Shown here piece after piece: positions 54,272-63,757 of a DNA stretch of 64,000 nt. The translations under genes were made by a program, and so were the position numbers. The notes under the pieces were generated by a model that worked only from the letters and a program-made list of their open reading frames with translations, had not been told where the DNA came from and did no database searches. This DNA is from Clostridium carboxidivorans P7 (GTDB lineage Bacteria; Bacillota; Clostridia; Clostridiales; Clostridiaceae): contig NZ_CP011803.1 in assembly GCF_001038625.1 (NCBI RefSeq), positions 2,604,001 to 2,668,000 of the forward strand. Direction: 5' to 3'. Position 1 is the first letter of the stretch. Each line of letters begins with the position of its first letter.

Positions 54272-55166
54272 TTTTCTTCTCCTCACTATTAAAAATTACA
54301 AGTAGAGTAATACATACAACAAGTGCAAAAATTGCAGCTATGCCAATATTTATAAAATTTATAATGGTTACTCCATCGTATATATTGAATTGTACCCAAT
54401 TTTTAAATTCTGCTATTACATAAAATATAATAAGAGCAATACTTAATGCTATTATTTGATAATCCCTGCTATAAAATTTCTGTCTTTCATATATACTTCT
54501 ATTTCCACTTAAAAATCCTCTTACATAAGCTGCTTCTCCTATTGCAAAGGAACCTTCCATAGAATCCTCCAATAATATTGAAAGCACAGGAATATAACTG
54601 GCAGTCTTTTCTTTGGATTTTTTCTTGTTAAATCTTACTCCTCTAATTTCATATATTTCCTTTAAATTTTTAAATCTATCCCTCATACTTGGTATAAGTT
54701 TAAAGCTTATCATAAGCATTAATGTTGACTTAGGCATTACAGAAGAAAAGTAGGATACAGCTCTATCAGTATCAATCATAGTTTCAAATATTAAGAATAT
54801 ATAAATAGCCGCAAGAAATTTAAAAGAAAAAACTACAGCATACACCACTGCTTCTAATGTAAATCGCTTATGAAATAAGTAAAAAAGTGTGATGCTTCCC
54901 GAACTTACAAAAAACATATTAATCACTACTATCAAAACAGCAATTGGTATAAAATAGTAAAAACCTGTTTTAAACTTCTGCTTTTCTTTAGAGCAAATTA
55001 TCATTGATACAATAAAAACATATACAGATGCTAATATTACAGGATTATCATTGGAAAATATCATAATTATCATAGATATAAAAATAAGAGCAGCTGTCAA
55101 TACATGATATACCTTAAAATCTTTATAATATCTGCTTTTTTCTTTCTTATTGTGATTCATTTTCAT
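54252..55166 (-). CDS. ecfT: ECF transporter T component
   Basis: 304 residues from the ATG at 55166, five bases after AGGAAG; a GTG two codons earlier is too close. Four or more membrane helices with the coupling motif region EIRGVRFNKKKSKEKTASYI and the second AAYVRGFLSGNRS (the conserved A-R-G coupling helices that bind the ATPases). Second gene of the riboswitch 5 operon. Confidence 0.92.
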   Translation of the reverse strand: MKMNHNKKEKSRYYKDFKVYHVLTAALIFISMIIMIFSNDNPVILASVYVFIVSMIICSKEKQKFKTGFYYFIPIAVLIVVINMFFVSSGSITLFYLFHKRFTLEAVVYAVVFSFKFLAAIYIFLIFETMIDTDRAVSYFSSVMPKSTLMLMISFKLIPSMRDRFKNLKEIYEIRGVRFNKKKSKEKTASYIPVLSILLEDSMEGSFAIGEAAYVRGFLSGNRSIYERQKFYSRDYQIIALSIALIIFYVIAEFKNWVQFNIYDGVTIINFINIGIAAIFALVVCITLLVIFNSEEKKNGFYRD

Positions 55167-55270
55167 TTTCACTTCCTGAATATATTATTGTAAAAAACCT
55201 TTAAAGAATGACTATTATGTGTTAAATAGCCATTCTTTATGAATATAGTGATAAATAATTAATTTTTAGC

Positions 55271-58200
55271 TTATTTCACATCAAAATCATCTATATTTAC
55301 TATTTTTGTACTAGAAGCTTTTACATATCCATGATATTTTCCTACATCAAGCTTTGTAGAAAAATTCATAGCTCCTATTGCCTGATTAATATATTTTAAA
55401 TTGTTATTTTGGTCATATAAAGTTATGGTAAGGATATCGCTAATGTTTTTACTACCGCCCTTTATATTTATAGTATTGTCTTTTGCTTGAGTTATATTTA
55501 AATTAATATCTCCAGTTACATTTATAAGAGTTGTATCTGTAATTACTGGTGTTGGTGTTAGACCATTTACTGTTATTGTTCTTTCTACGTAAGCACCCTC
55601 TTTTTCAGCTCTAATAGTATGAGTTCCTGCTTCATTTATAGTTATATTGGCATACCCATCTATATCTGTAGCTGCCACTTCATTTCCATCCACTTTTATC
55701 TTTACATTATAAACTCCTCTAAATACACATGTAGCTCTAAGATTTATAGTTTTTCCAGAATCAATTGAAGCCGGTATATCTTCTAAAGTTAAAGGCATTA
55801 CTGTAGTTCCTGGTGATACTAAAGCATGCCAATCCCACTTATGATAATCAAAGCTTAAGGTATCTCCTGCCTTAGGATGTACACCTGTTGCTCCTACATC
55901 TGTAAGACTTCCATTTAAATATATAAACCAGTCAACACCATAGTATCCATTTTGTCTTTCACTAATTGGCATAGCCTTTAAAGGCACATATAATAATCCA
56001 TCTATACCATTTATAAAACCTGGTCCCTGTAATTCCGCAACTGTGGATATACTCTTTAAATATTCCATTGCATTTTCATTTTTCTCGTCCTTATCTATTG
56101 TCATGGTTTGTTTTTTTAATGTTGCTGCTCCATTATCCTTTGTAACTAATAGAGTAAAAGTATCCTTTGAAGGCTGCTGCTTGGTTACAGTTATAACACA
56201 AGCTGCTGTTTTATTACCATCTTCTGTAGCAGCTGTTATAGTTGCTGTTCCTTCTTTTACTGCTGTTACTTTTCCATTTGAATCTACTACTGCTGCTGAT
56301 GTATCACTACTTGACCAGGTTACATTTTTATTTGTTGCATTGTCTGGCTGAACTGCTGCTCTTAACTGTATTGTATCTCCTTCAGCAAGACTTGCTTCTG
56401 TTTTATCCAAAGTTATTCCTGATACAGAAACCGATTGTTTTTCTTTTGTTGGTATTGTTTTTATGTCCTTGTTGTCTTTATCTTTACACTTAACATTAAC
56501 ATCCTTTGCTTTCTCAATACTGCCTACACTTGACTTATCATCATTGAGCTTTATGGTAACATCTGCATCAGCAGCAACTTTTAATATTTGTGCATTATTT
56601 TCCTCTAAAGTTGCTTCTTTCAAAATACTAACATTCTCAAATTTACCTTGAAGTATTACATCTGGCTTTGAATCTGAATTCACCTTAACTTCTGGAATAG
56701 GAGCATTAGTTGAAGCAACTATTTTAACATTGGATTTTACCTCTATGTTATCTGCAAAATTTCCTCTTAACTCCAAAGTACCACAATCATTTTTATCATC
56801 ATTTTCAGCAGTAACTTGTCCAAAATATGACTTAGAATCTGCTGTCTCCAATATGCAACTATTTTCTACCTGAGTATTTTTTATTTGAGTTTCATCTTTT
56901 CCTTCAATTCTTACATTGCTGCTGCTGTTAACTTCAATTAAATCTGATTTTACATTACTAAAATGAATACTATTTGCTCCTCCAGATTTTACAACAATCT
57001 TACTTGCAGTAACATTTGTAATGTTGCTGTTTCCATTTGCACCTGGATCTATTATAAGTTCTCCATCAACCTTTACATTTTGAAGTGAAATATTATTTGC
57101 AGAAATAATTGCATTTCCACTTATTTCACTTTTATTTCCACTGGCATTTCCATCATAAGTCTGACCTAAGGTTTTTAGTTCTAAATCATCTATATCTGGC
57201 TTGTCATGACCATTTACTATTACTGTTTTACTTTTTGATGCTCCATCCTTCTCTACTGTTACTGTATGTGTTCCTCCAGTATTTATGGCTATTGTAGCGT
57301 ATCCATCTATATCTGTAACTGCTACTTGCTTTCCATCTACTTTTACTGCTACATTATAAACACCTCTAAATACACAACTAGCTCTAAGTTTTATGGATTC
57401 TCCTGACTTAGCTGAATCGGGCACATCTTCTAAGTTTAAAGGCATTGTTCCTTTATAATCTGGATCTACTAAAGAATGCCAATCCCATTCATGATAATCA
57501 AAATTTAAAGTATCTCCTTCTTTAGGATATACACTGGGTGCACCTACAGGTGTAAGTTTTCCATTTAAACGTATAAACCAATCAATTCCATAGTATCCTG
57601 CTTTTCTATCTGAAATTGGCAAGTCTTTTAAAGGTACATATAATAATCCATCTATACCATTTATAAAACCTGATCCCTGCAGCTCAGTTACCTTAGCTAC
57701 ACTCTTTAAATATTCCATTGCATTTTCATTTGCTTTATCTTTGTTTATGGTCATAGTAAAGGTTTTTATTGTACTAGCCCCATTATTTTTAGTAATTGTC
57801 ATGGTGAAGGTTTTATCTCCTGAGGACCCACCTGAAGAACCTCCTGATGAACTGCCTCCAGCTGACGTTGTTGTCTGAGTTGGTGTTGTTGTAGGAACAG
57901 TTTTTCCACTAAATAAATCAATCAATCCACTTAATACACTATCTGCTACTACAGCCTCACCACCTAAAGCTATAAGCTGTGTCTTGTTAGACATCTTAGC
58001 TTTTATAAATTCTGCAGTCTTAGCTGGCATAGTTTTATAAATGAGAACTAAAGGTGAAGAACTTTGTGCTGCAAGAACTGCTCCTGAAAGTGCATCGGCA
58101 AATTCATTTCCAGATGCACCATCTCCCTCTGCTATAAATATTTTTTCAAATTTCAATTCATTTTGAAATTCATTCATTACAGCAAGGTTGGTTTCAAATC

Positions 58201-58906
58201 TATCTTGTCCACTTAATCTTTTAGCATTGGACAAATCATTTTGAATTTTTGTACCTATGACTCCAGTTCCACCAACTATGTAAACATTTTTTATATTTTT
58301 ATCTTTTATATAGTTTTTTATCCCATCTGTAAGATCATTTTTATCTGAAAGCAATATGGGCATTCCCTTTTGAGCAGCAATAGGTGCTATGGATAAACTA
58401 TCTGCATAACCATTTCCTGAAGTAACAACAGCACCATTTACTTCTCCTAAACTTTCAGCTATCTTTAAAGAAGTTTCATATCTATCCTTTCCCCATAATC
58501 TTTCAATATGATTTATTCCTAAACTTTTTAATTGATTTTCTACATTTGAGGATAAAGAGCCATTTCCTCCAATTATAAAAACGTTTTTAACCTTAAGTCT
58601 TTTTAACTCATTAATAGTTTCATTATTCAATCCACTTTTATCTGTAAGCAATAATGGAGCATTATACTTTTTAGAAAGTGGTGCTGCACAAAGTGCATCT
58701 GCATATCCATAGCCTTGAGCTATAACAGCTGTATCCGTACCATTCTGCCATCCATTTTCACTTATTTTTATAGAAGTTTCAACTCTGTCCTTTCCAAAAA
58801 TTCTACTTTTACTTATAGCTTCATCAGCATGTACATTACCAATATTAGATAAAGTAATACTGAACATAAATAAAAGCAGTATTATCTTACTAATTATTTT
58901 TTTCAT
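55271..58906 (-). CDS. Wall-anchored CWB2 / double DUF4430 surface protein
   Basis: 1211 residues. Signal peptide to about residue 27. Three cell-wall-binding type 2 (CWB2) repeats marked by RIFGKDRVETS, RLWGKDRYETS and RLSGQDRFETN (residues about 35-330) attach it to wall polymers. A Thr/Ser/Gly linker leads to two near-identical blocks (about 365-565 and 945-1140), each a DUF4430 domain (GINGIDGLLYVPLK equivalents, DWFI-LNG) plus a short Ig-like region. Between them are a beta-solenoid-like region (570-850) and a Big2 domain (860-940). First gene of the riboswitch 5 operon; surface corrinoid receptor candidate. Confidence 0.88.
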   Translation of the reverse strand: MKKIISKIILLLFMFSITLSNIGNVHADEAISKSRIFGKDRVETSIKISENGWQNGTDTAVIAQGYGYADALCAAPLSKKYNAPLLLTDKSGLNNETINELKRLKVKNVFIIGGNGSLSSNVENQLKSLGINHIERLWGKDRYETSLKIAESLGEVNGAVVTSGNGYADSLSIAPIAAQKGMPILLSDKNDLTDGIKNYIKDKNIKNVYIVGGTGVIGTKIQNDLSNAKRLSGQDRFETNLAVMNEFQNELKFEKIFIAEGDGASGNEFADALSGAVLAAQSSSPLVLIYKTMPAKTAEFIKAKMSNKTQLIALGGEAVVADSVLSGLIDLFSGKTVPTTTPTQTTTSAGGSSSGGSSGGSSGDKTFTMTITKNNGASTIKTFTMTINKDKANENAMEYLKSVAKVTELQGSGFINGIDGLLYVPLKDLPISDRKAGYYGIDWFIRLNGKLTPVGAPSVYPKEGDTLNFDYHEWDWHSLVDPDYKGTMPLNLEDVPDSAKSGESIKLRASCVFRGVYNVAVKVDGKQVAVTDIDGYATIAINTGGTHTVTVEKDGASKSKTVIVNGHDKPDIDDLELKTLGQTYDGNASGNKSEISGNAIISANNISLQNVKVDGELIIDPGANGNSNITNVTASKIVVKSGGANSIHFSNVKSDLIEVNSSSNVRIEGKDETQIKNTQVENSCILETADSKSYFGQVTAENDDKNDCGTLELRGNFADNIEVKSNVKIVASTNAPIPEVKVNSDSKPDVILQGKFENVSILKEATLEENNAQILKVAADADVTIKLNDDKSSVGSIEKAKDVNVKCKDKDNKDIKTIPTKEKQSVSVSGITLDKTEASLAEGDTIQLRAAVQPDNATNKNVTWSSSDTSAAVVDSNGKVTAVKEGTATITAATEDGNKTAACVITVTKQQPSKDTFTLLVTKDNGAATLKKQTMTIDKDEKNENAMEYLKSISTVAELQGPGFINGIDGLLYVPLKAMPISERQNGYYGVDWFIYLNGSLTDVGATGVHPKAGDTLSFDYHKWDWHALVSPGTTVMPLTLEDIPASIDSGKTINLRATCVFRGVYNVKIKVDGNEVAATDIDGYANITINEAGTHTIRAEKEGAYVERTITVNGLTPTPVITDTTLINVTGDINLNITQAKDNTINIKGGSKNISDILTITLYDQNNNLKYINQAIGAMNFSTKLDVGKYHGYVKASSTKIVNIDDFDVK

Positions 58907-59040
58907 ATTGTCCCCCCCTTATTAAGTTTTCTCAGTAAAGCATTAATTTTTAACAAAAATATTTAAGTAATTATATTTTTCATAACTGCTAACCCCTCCT
59001 TCTTTATTTGCATACTAAATAAATTTAGTAAAAATTGCAT

Positions 59041-59067
59041 AAAAAAAATGAGCCCTTGAAAGAGCCC
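59041..59067 (-). terminator. Terminator of cobalamin riboswitch 5
   Basis: GGGCTCTT / AAGGGCTC stem (two G-U pairs) on the minus strand, then ATTTTTTTT. An additional hairpin (AACATTATCT/AGATAATGTT, 59082-59106) between aptamer and terminator could be the antiterminator partner. Confidence 0.75.
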
Positions 59068-59124
59068 ACCTGCATTCATGATAAACATTATCTATTACAG
59101 ATAATGTTTCTTCGTATATATCTT

Positions 59125-59315
59125 TCCCTCCGAAAGAATCAACAAATATCAGGCAGGTTTCCTGGCTCGGATTCATTTTACTCCCTTGTCTTCCCAGATA
59201 AATTATCCAGTGGCATAATAAGGTTTCATCATCCTCACAGTAGCGGTGGGCTGCAGTGGTTCTTCCACTTTCCCTTTTAACTGCATTTTTAATAAATGGC
59301 AGCACCTAATACTAT
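59125..59315 (-). promoter_or_regulatory. Cobalamin riboswitch 5 (surface protein-ECF operon)
   Basis: Plus-strand view: CAGGCAGGTTTCCTGGCTCG at 59150-59169, CTTGTCTTCCCAGA, CAGTGGC, CAGTAGCGGTGGGCTGCAGT, CCACTTTCCC and AATGGCAGCACCTAATA. Drives the operon of CWB2-DUF4430, ecfT, ecfA, S, DUF4430, toroid, S and DUF4430 genes. Confidence 0.95.
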
Positions 59316-59435
59316 TATTATTCAATTTTAAATTTTACTTAACTTTCCTTTATTTCAGTATATTGCTATAATTGCAAAAAGTCAACATAATGTATTTATA
59401 CAATTTAGTAATTTTAAAAAAATGCTAATCATTTT

Positions 59436-59680
59436 TTAGTGGACAATTGACAAAGGACAGAGGACAATGAAGGTGAGTTTTCCTCCTTACGTCAGAAAAC
59501 TAATTTATTTTTAAAAACTGTTTTGCTAAAGCAAAATAATCTTTAGATTTATATTAGGCAGCAATGTTTCGCTTTAGCGAAACGAGTCATCAAAAATTTA
59601 ATTAAAGATTTTTCGCAACAAAGCGGAGAAAAATCATCCTTCACTGTCCTCTGAAAAAATTCTGTCACATTGTGCTTATT
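59436..59680. repeat. Palindromic intergenic repeat, long form, copy D
   Basis: Same layout as copy A: TTTTTTAGTGGACAATTGAC at the left, GCAATGTTTCGCTTTAGCGA in the middle, AAAGCGGAGAAAAATCATCC and CTTCACTGTCCTCTGAAAAA at the right, then TCTGTCACATTGTGCTTATT matching the flank of copy A. It occupies most of the gap between riboswitch 5 and the gene at 59728. Confidence 0.82.
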
Positions 59681-59727
59681 TTACGAATTACAGTTAGTAC
59701 TTTAACCAACCAAATGCAATACTATTA

Positions 59728-62700
59728 TTAAAATGTAATAATTACACTTCTTTCTTTTATATCATCATTTGATGGAACATACTCAGAATAATTTCCAGCA
59801 CCATCTTTTTGTGTTCTTATTGATGATGACAGTGTATTTTTAACTCTTACTCCAATTTTATTATTAAAAGCTGATGCATTATTAAAGGTGAATATAATAG
59901 TATTTCCACTTATTTTTGCTGAGTCAGCTTTTATATTTGTTCCATCATCACCTACAAATATAAAATCATCTGTATCTAAACCACTGTTTTCATCCAGTGC
60001 TGTATCAAATGTTATATAAACCTTTCCTGAATTGCCATCCCTTAATGCACTCCAGTAACGTGAAATAGTTTCTGGAGCTGTCTCATAATCATATATTGTA
60101 TTTTGATTATTACCTGCCTTATCAGATAAACTAGCTATAGGCGCACCAGTTTCATCAGTTGTTTCAGCATCTGATTTTATTCCAAGATATGCTTTTTGCC
60201 CTTGAGCTTTTATCAAATCTATTTTAGTTGTATTTTTACTATTATTACTTTTTCCATTAGCAAAGCTTATCACTGGAGCTGCTTTTCTTTCATCATCAGC
60301 AGCCTCATATCCATCCTTAAATGTAAGAGTTACTTTGTCTCCTGAAAAATTTGCATCAGTTGGAGTTATCCCTCCTAATGTAAAATCACTGGCAGTTAAA
60401 TTATCTATGCTCCTGCTGAATTGAATATCTGCTTTTAAGTCATCTCCATCATAATAAACCTTAATTGTTTTAGCTTTTACCTGTGCTCCATAGGTATTAA
60501 TATATATTTTATCTGAATATGAGATCCCATTTAATACATTTCCAGCTTCATCCTTCACATTGAATACTAGTATTTTAATCACATCATTGCTCATACCAGT
60601 ATTAATACTGCTGTCTACTGCAGTACCTATTTTAACCTTATAACTTGAAGGAAATTCTATTGTTACACTCTTGTTATCTCCACCTGCTGTTATACTTGCA
60701 CTTTCTGGTAATATCTTACTATTTCCTTCTCCATTTAAGAATTTATAATTTTCCTTATTAGTAATGGTTTTTGAATTCATAGCTTCACTGAAGTATACAA
60801 CTACTCCATCTTTTCCTTGAGACTTATTTTTTTTATAATATATTCCTATTACATTTGGTGCTGTATTGTCAGTACCTGTTAAGGTATCAGTATAATCTTC
60901 CATTGTATTTGAGGGGTTTTCTGTATCCACAATATGCTTAATTGTAAGATTATATTTTGAACCTGTTAATCTCCAATCATCCTTGGAATCCGATGGATTA
61001 AATTTTTTTAACTTAATGTCATAAACATCTGCGTTACTTTTAACAGCTTCATCTTTAGAATTGTATATTCTATCAATATGATCCGTTATATCTGTGCTTT
61101 TACTATCTTCTAATTCATAATTTGATATGCTCGTGGCATAAGAATAATTAACAATTTTACTAAATTGCACACGAATAGTTTCACTATCAATTGCAGTTAC
61201 CTTTGTAACAGTTGGTTTTGTTGCATTTTTAGGATGCTCAAAGCTTATTCTAATATTATCATTTAGCTTATTTCCATAAGCATCATTAACATTACTGCTT
61301 ATATAAACTATATTTGAACCAGCTTTTATTGTACCATCCGTTATATATTTAAGTTTTACTACAGTACCTCCACTGCAGGTGCTTATGCTGGCTCCATCTA
61401 TATCAGATATTTTCTTACCGTTTATTTCATAATTTGATTTATCCTTAGCTGTTTTCGAATCCATGGATCTATCAAAGGTAATATCAACTTCTCCATTTTC
61501 AGCTTCCTTTATGGATTTAATTGATGGAACAGTATTATTACTGTCTATTGAGAAATCCTTACTTTCTTCTTTTACAGTAAATCCAGCGGCATCTTTTAAT
61601 AAATCTTCATCTCCATCTAAAACTTCCAAGGTATGTTTTCCACTTTTAAGGGATGAATCAAAATAGAATACAATTTTTTCTGACCAATTTTTTTCTCCCA
61701 TTATCATGGGATTCTTAATTTTAGTCAAATTCAAATCACTGTTCATTCCGTAACTTCCAATATTCAATCCATCTATTTTAAATTTATTTTTTACACTATT
61801 AATATCCTTCATATTAACTGCTTTTGAGAATTCCACAGTTATTTGATTATTTCCTCGTGCTGTTACCGATTTCAGTACAGGAGCTGTAATATCAGAAAAC
61901 ATTACATTTTGCTCAAAACCGGCTATATAATTTTTCTTATCTAAAGTTAATATTCCTTTATTTACTGAAACTTTTACATTATCCAGTTGTTTTCTTGGTT
62001 TTGCTAAGGTTATTAAAACCGTATTTCTATCTGGTGCTGTAGCCACAGCACTATTTTCATCTATTGCTTTTCCATAATCATCTGCAGATGTTAATTGAAC
62101 TCCATCTATTTTATAATTCGTTACATTTTTACAAGAATCTTTATCAACTTCTGTATTAAAATGGACTGCAATTTGGTTAAGGCTAACTGCTTCTATTGAC
62201 TGAACTGTAATTTCCCCTGTTGGAGCTTCACAAGCACTTAATGCTTTTTTTATATTATCTAATGTTGATTCTGAAACAGCATTTGTTCCACCTATAACAG
62301 TTAAATCAGTTTTTTTAGTTACAGAAGTTTTAATATATGCCATAGCATTAGTTGTTGCTGATATTCCTTGTTCATCTATTAACACTAATGGAGATGATGT
62401 TCTTCCAGCTAGAGAAGAAGCTACTAGTGCATCTGTATATTCATCACCACTTGCATTTGCCACATATAACTTATCCATTTTAATACTGTCTTTAAACAAT
62501 TTTAAAACTTCCAAATTAGTATAAAATCTATTTTGTCCACCATCAATTCTTGTCCCAATAAAAGAATTTAAAATTTTATCATCTATAACACTTTTTGTTC
62601 CTATTACAGTAACTTTTGATTTATTATTCCTTATAAAATTAAGAACTGACTTCATTGAATCAGCATTATTGTTTCCTAACAGCAATATTTGTCCTTTGGC

Positions 62701-63243
62701 TGCTGCTATTGGAGCTACTGAAATAGCATCTGAAAAGCCTTCTCCCCCAACCATCATTACATTACTAACATCCACTCCAAGTTCAACTAATTTTTGTGCT
62801 ACAGCAGCATTTGTTTCATATCTGTTCTCTCCACTTAGTTCTATAAGATTATAATTCTCCTTTAATTCACTTCTTATAGCTTGTGAAATTGAAGCGTTTC
62901 CTCCTACGATATATATGTTTTTAGCTTTTAATGTACTTATAGCATTTGCTGTACATGTATTTAATGTTCCTGCTGCAGTTAAAAGTACAGGTGCATCTAA
63001 TTTCTTGGATAATGATGTTGCACTTATTGCATCTGCATATCCTTCACCAGAAACTAATATTATATTATCACTGTTTTTCCAATTTGTTGTAGCAGCCTTA
63101 GCTGCTGTTGCATATTTATCAGCTTCTCCTATCCTTGTAACTGACCCTGAAGCTGCACTAATTGGAATGGGCGATAAAGCTGTAATTAAAACTATTAACA
63201 TAAATACAGCACCTGCTAATACTCTTCTGCCTATCCTATTCAT
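59728..63243 (-). CDS. Giant CWB2 surface protein with Ig-like repeats
   Basis: 1171 residues. Signal peptide (MNRIGRRVLAGAVFMLIVLI). Three CWB2 repeats (RIGEADKYATAAKAATT, LSGENRYETNAAVAQKL, GGQNRFYTNLEVLKLFK) in residues about 35-330. The rest (340-1171) is a chain of bacterial Ig/invasin-like beta-sandwich units with recurring VEFSKAVNMKD, VDITFDRSMDSKTAKD and VYFSEAMNSKTITNKEN segments, as in S-layer-like proteins. No DUF4430 seen. AGGGGGATATT precedes the start. A cobalamin riboswitch directly upstream ties it to the corrinoid surface system; it may be a wall scaffold. Confidence 0.88.
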   Translation of the reverse strand: MNRIGRRVLAGAVFMLIVLITALSPIPISAASGSVTRIGEADKYATAAKAATTNWKNSDNIILVSGEGYADAISATSLSKKLDAPVLLTAAGTLNTCTANAISTLKAKNIYIVGGNASISQAIRSELKENYNLIELSGENRYETNAAVAQKLVELGVDVSNVMMVGGEGFSDAISVAPIAAAKGQILLLGNNNADSMKSVLNFIRNNKSKVTVIGTKSVIDDKILNSFIGTRIDGGQNRFYTNLEVLKLFKDSIKMDKLYVANASGDEYTDALVASSLAGRTSSPLVLIDEQGISATTNAMAYIKTSVTKKTDLTVIGGTNAVSESTLDNIKKALSACEAPTGEITVQSIEAVSLNQIAVHFNTEVDKDSCKNVTNYKIDGVQLTSADDYGKAIDENSAVATAPDRNTVLITLAKPRKQLDNVKVSVNKGILTLDKKNYIAGFEQNVMFSDITAPVLKSVTARGNNQITVEFSKAVNMKDINSVKNKFKIDGLNIGSYGMNSDLNLTKIKNPMIMGEKNWSEKIVFYFDSSLKSGKHTLEVLDGDEDLLKDAAGFTVKEESKDFSIDSNNTVPSIKSIKEAENGEVDITFDRSMDSKTAKDKSNYEINGKKISDIDGASISTCSGGTVVKLKYITDGTIKAGSNIVYISSNVNDAYGNKLNDNIRISFEHPKNATKPTVTKVTAIDSETIRVQFSKIVNYSYATSISNYELEDSKSTDITDHIDRIYNSKDEAVKSNADVYDIKLKKFNPSDSKDDWRLTGSKYNLTIKHIVDTENPSNTMEDYTDTLTGTDNTAPNVIGIYYKKNKSQGKDGVVVYFSEAMNSKTITNKENYKFLNGEGNSKILPESASITAGGDNKSVTIEFPSSYKVKIGTAVDSSINTGMSNDVIKILVFNVKDEAGNVLNGISYSDKIYINTYGAQVKAKTIKVYYDGDDLKADIQFSRSIDNLTASDFTLGGITPTDANFSGDKVTLTFKDGYEAADDERKAAPVISFANGKSNNSKNTTKIDLIKAQGQKAYLGIKSDAETTDETGAPIASLSDKAGNNQNTIYDYETAPETISRYWSALRDGNSGKVYITFDTALDENSGLDTDDFIFVGDDGTNIKADSAKISGNTIIFTFNNASAFNNKIGVRVKNTLSSSIRTQKDGAGNYSEYVPSNDDIKERSVIITF

Positions 63244-63361
63244 TTTTAATATCCCCCTTGATTCATTGTGTATTTTTCAAACAAAAAAGGTACACTTACT
63301 AAAAAGTAAGTGTAAAGTAAGTTTTATAAAGGGATTAAATATATTTAAATTAACACTATAT

Positions 63362-63388
63362 AATAAAAGAGGCTCCTTTCGAAGTCTC
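63362..63388 (-). terminator. Terminator of cobalamin riboswitch 6
   Basis: GAGACTTC-GAAA-GGAGCCTC imperfect stem (one mismatch) then TTTTATTA on the minus strand. Confidence 0.65.
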
Positions 63389-63489
63389 TAATAAACAATT
63401 ATAAAATACATATTCTGCTGCATCTAATACTGCTAATTTTAAGTTAAACTCAAAATACAACGGTATTAAAATGACACTATTTATGCACT

Positions 63490-63675
63490 TTCTCTCCCTC
63501 CGAAAGACTATGACAAAAGCAATAGGTAGGTCTCCTGACTCACGGGTCTTCCTTATTCTTCCTTCCCAGAGATATCTCTCCAGTGGATATAGAACTTGTC
63601 TCCGTATACAGTAGCGGGGGCTGCAGTGGATTTTCACCACTTTCCCTTTTAATTAATAAATAAACCTAATACTTT
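63490..63675 (-). promoter_or_regulatory. Cobalamin riboswitch 6 (giant CWB2 protein)
   Basis: Plus-strand view: AATAGGTAGGTCTCCTGACT at 63521-63540 (close to the standard B12 box), CTTCCTTCCCAGAG, TCCAGTGGATA, CAGTAGCGGGGGCTGCAGTG and CCACTTTCCC. About 250 bases upstream of the gene at 59728-63243. Confidence 0.94.
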
Positions 63676-63757
63676 ATTATTTAATTTTACAATATTAATT
63701 GTATATCTATTTTTGAATTATGTCAATCTTTTTATAATTTAAAATATTTTATCAATC

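Noticed and set aside
59015..59305. A 96-residue minus-strand frame across riboswitch 5
   Set aside because: It lies wholly inside the aptamer and terminator; its apparent conservation is due to the RNA. The same holds for a 94-residue frame over riboswitch 6 (63356-63640).
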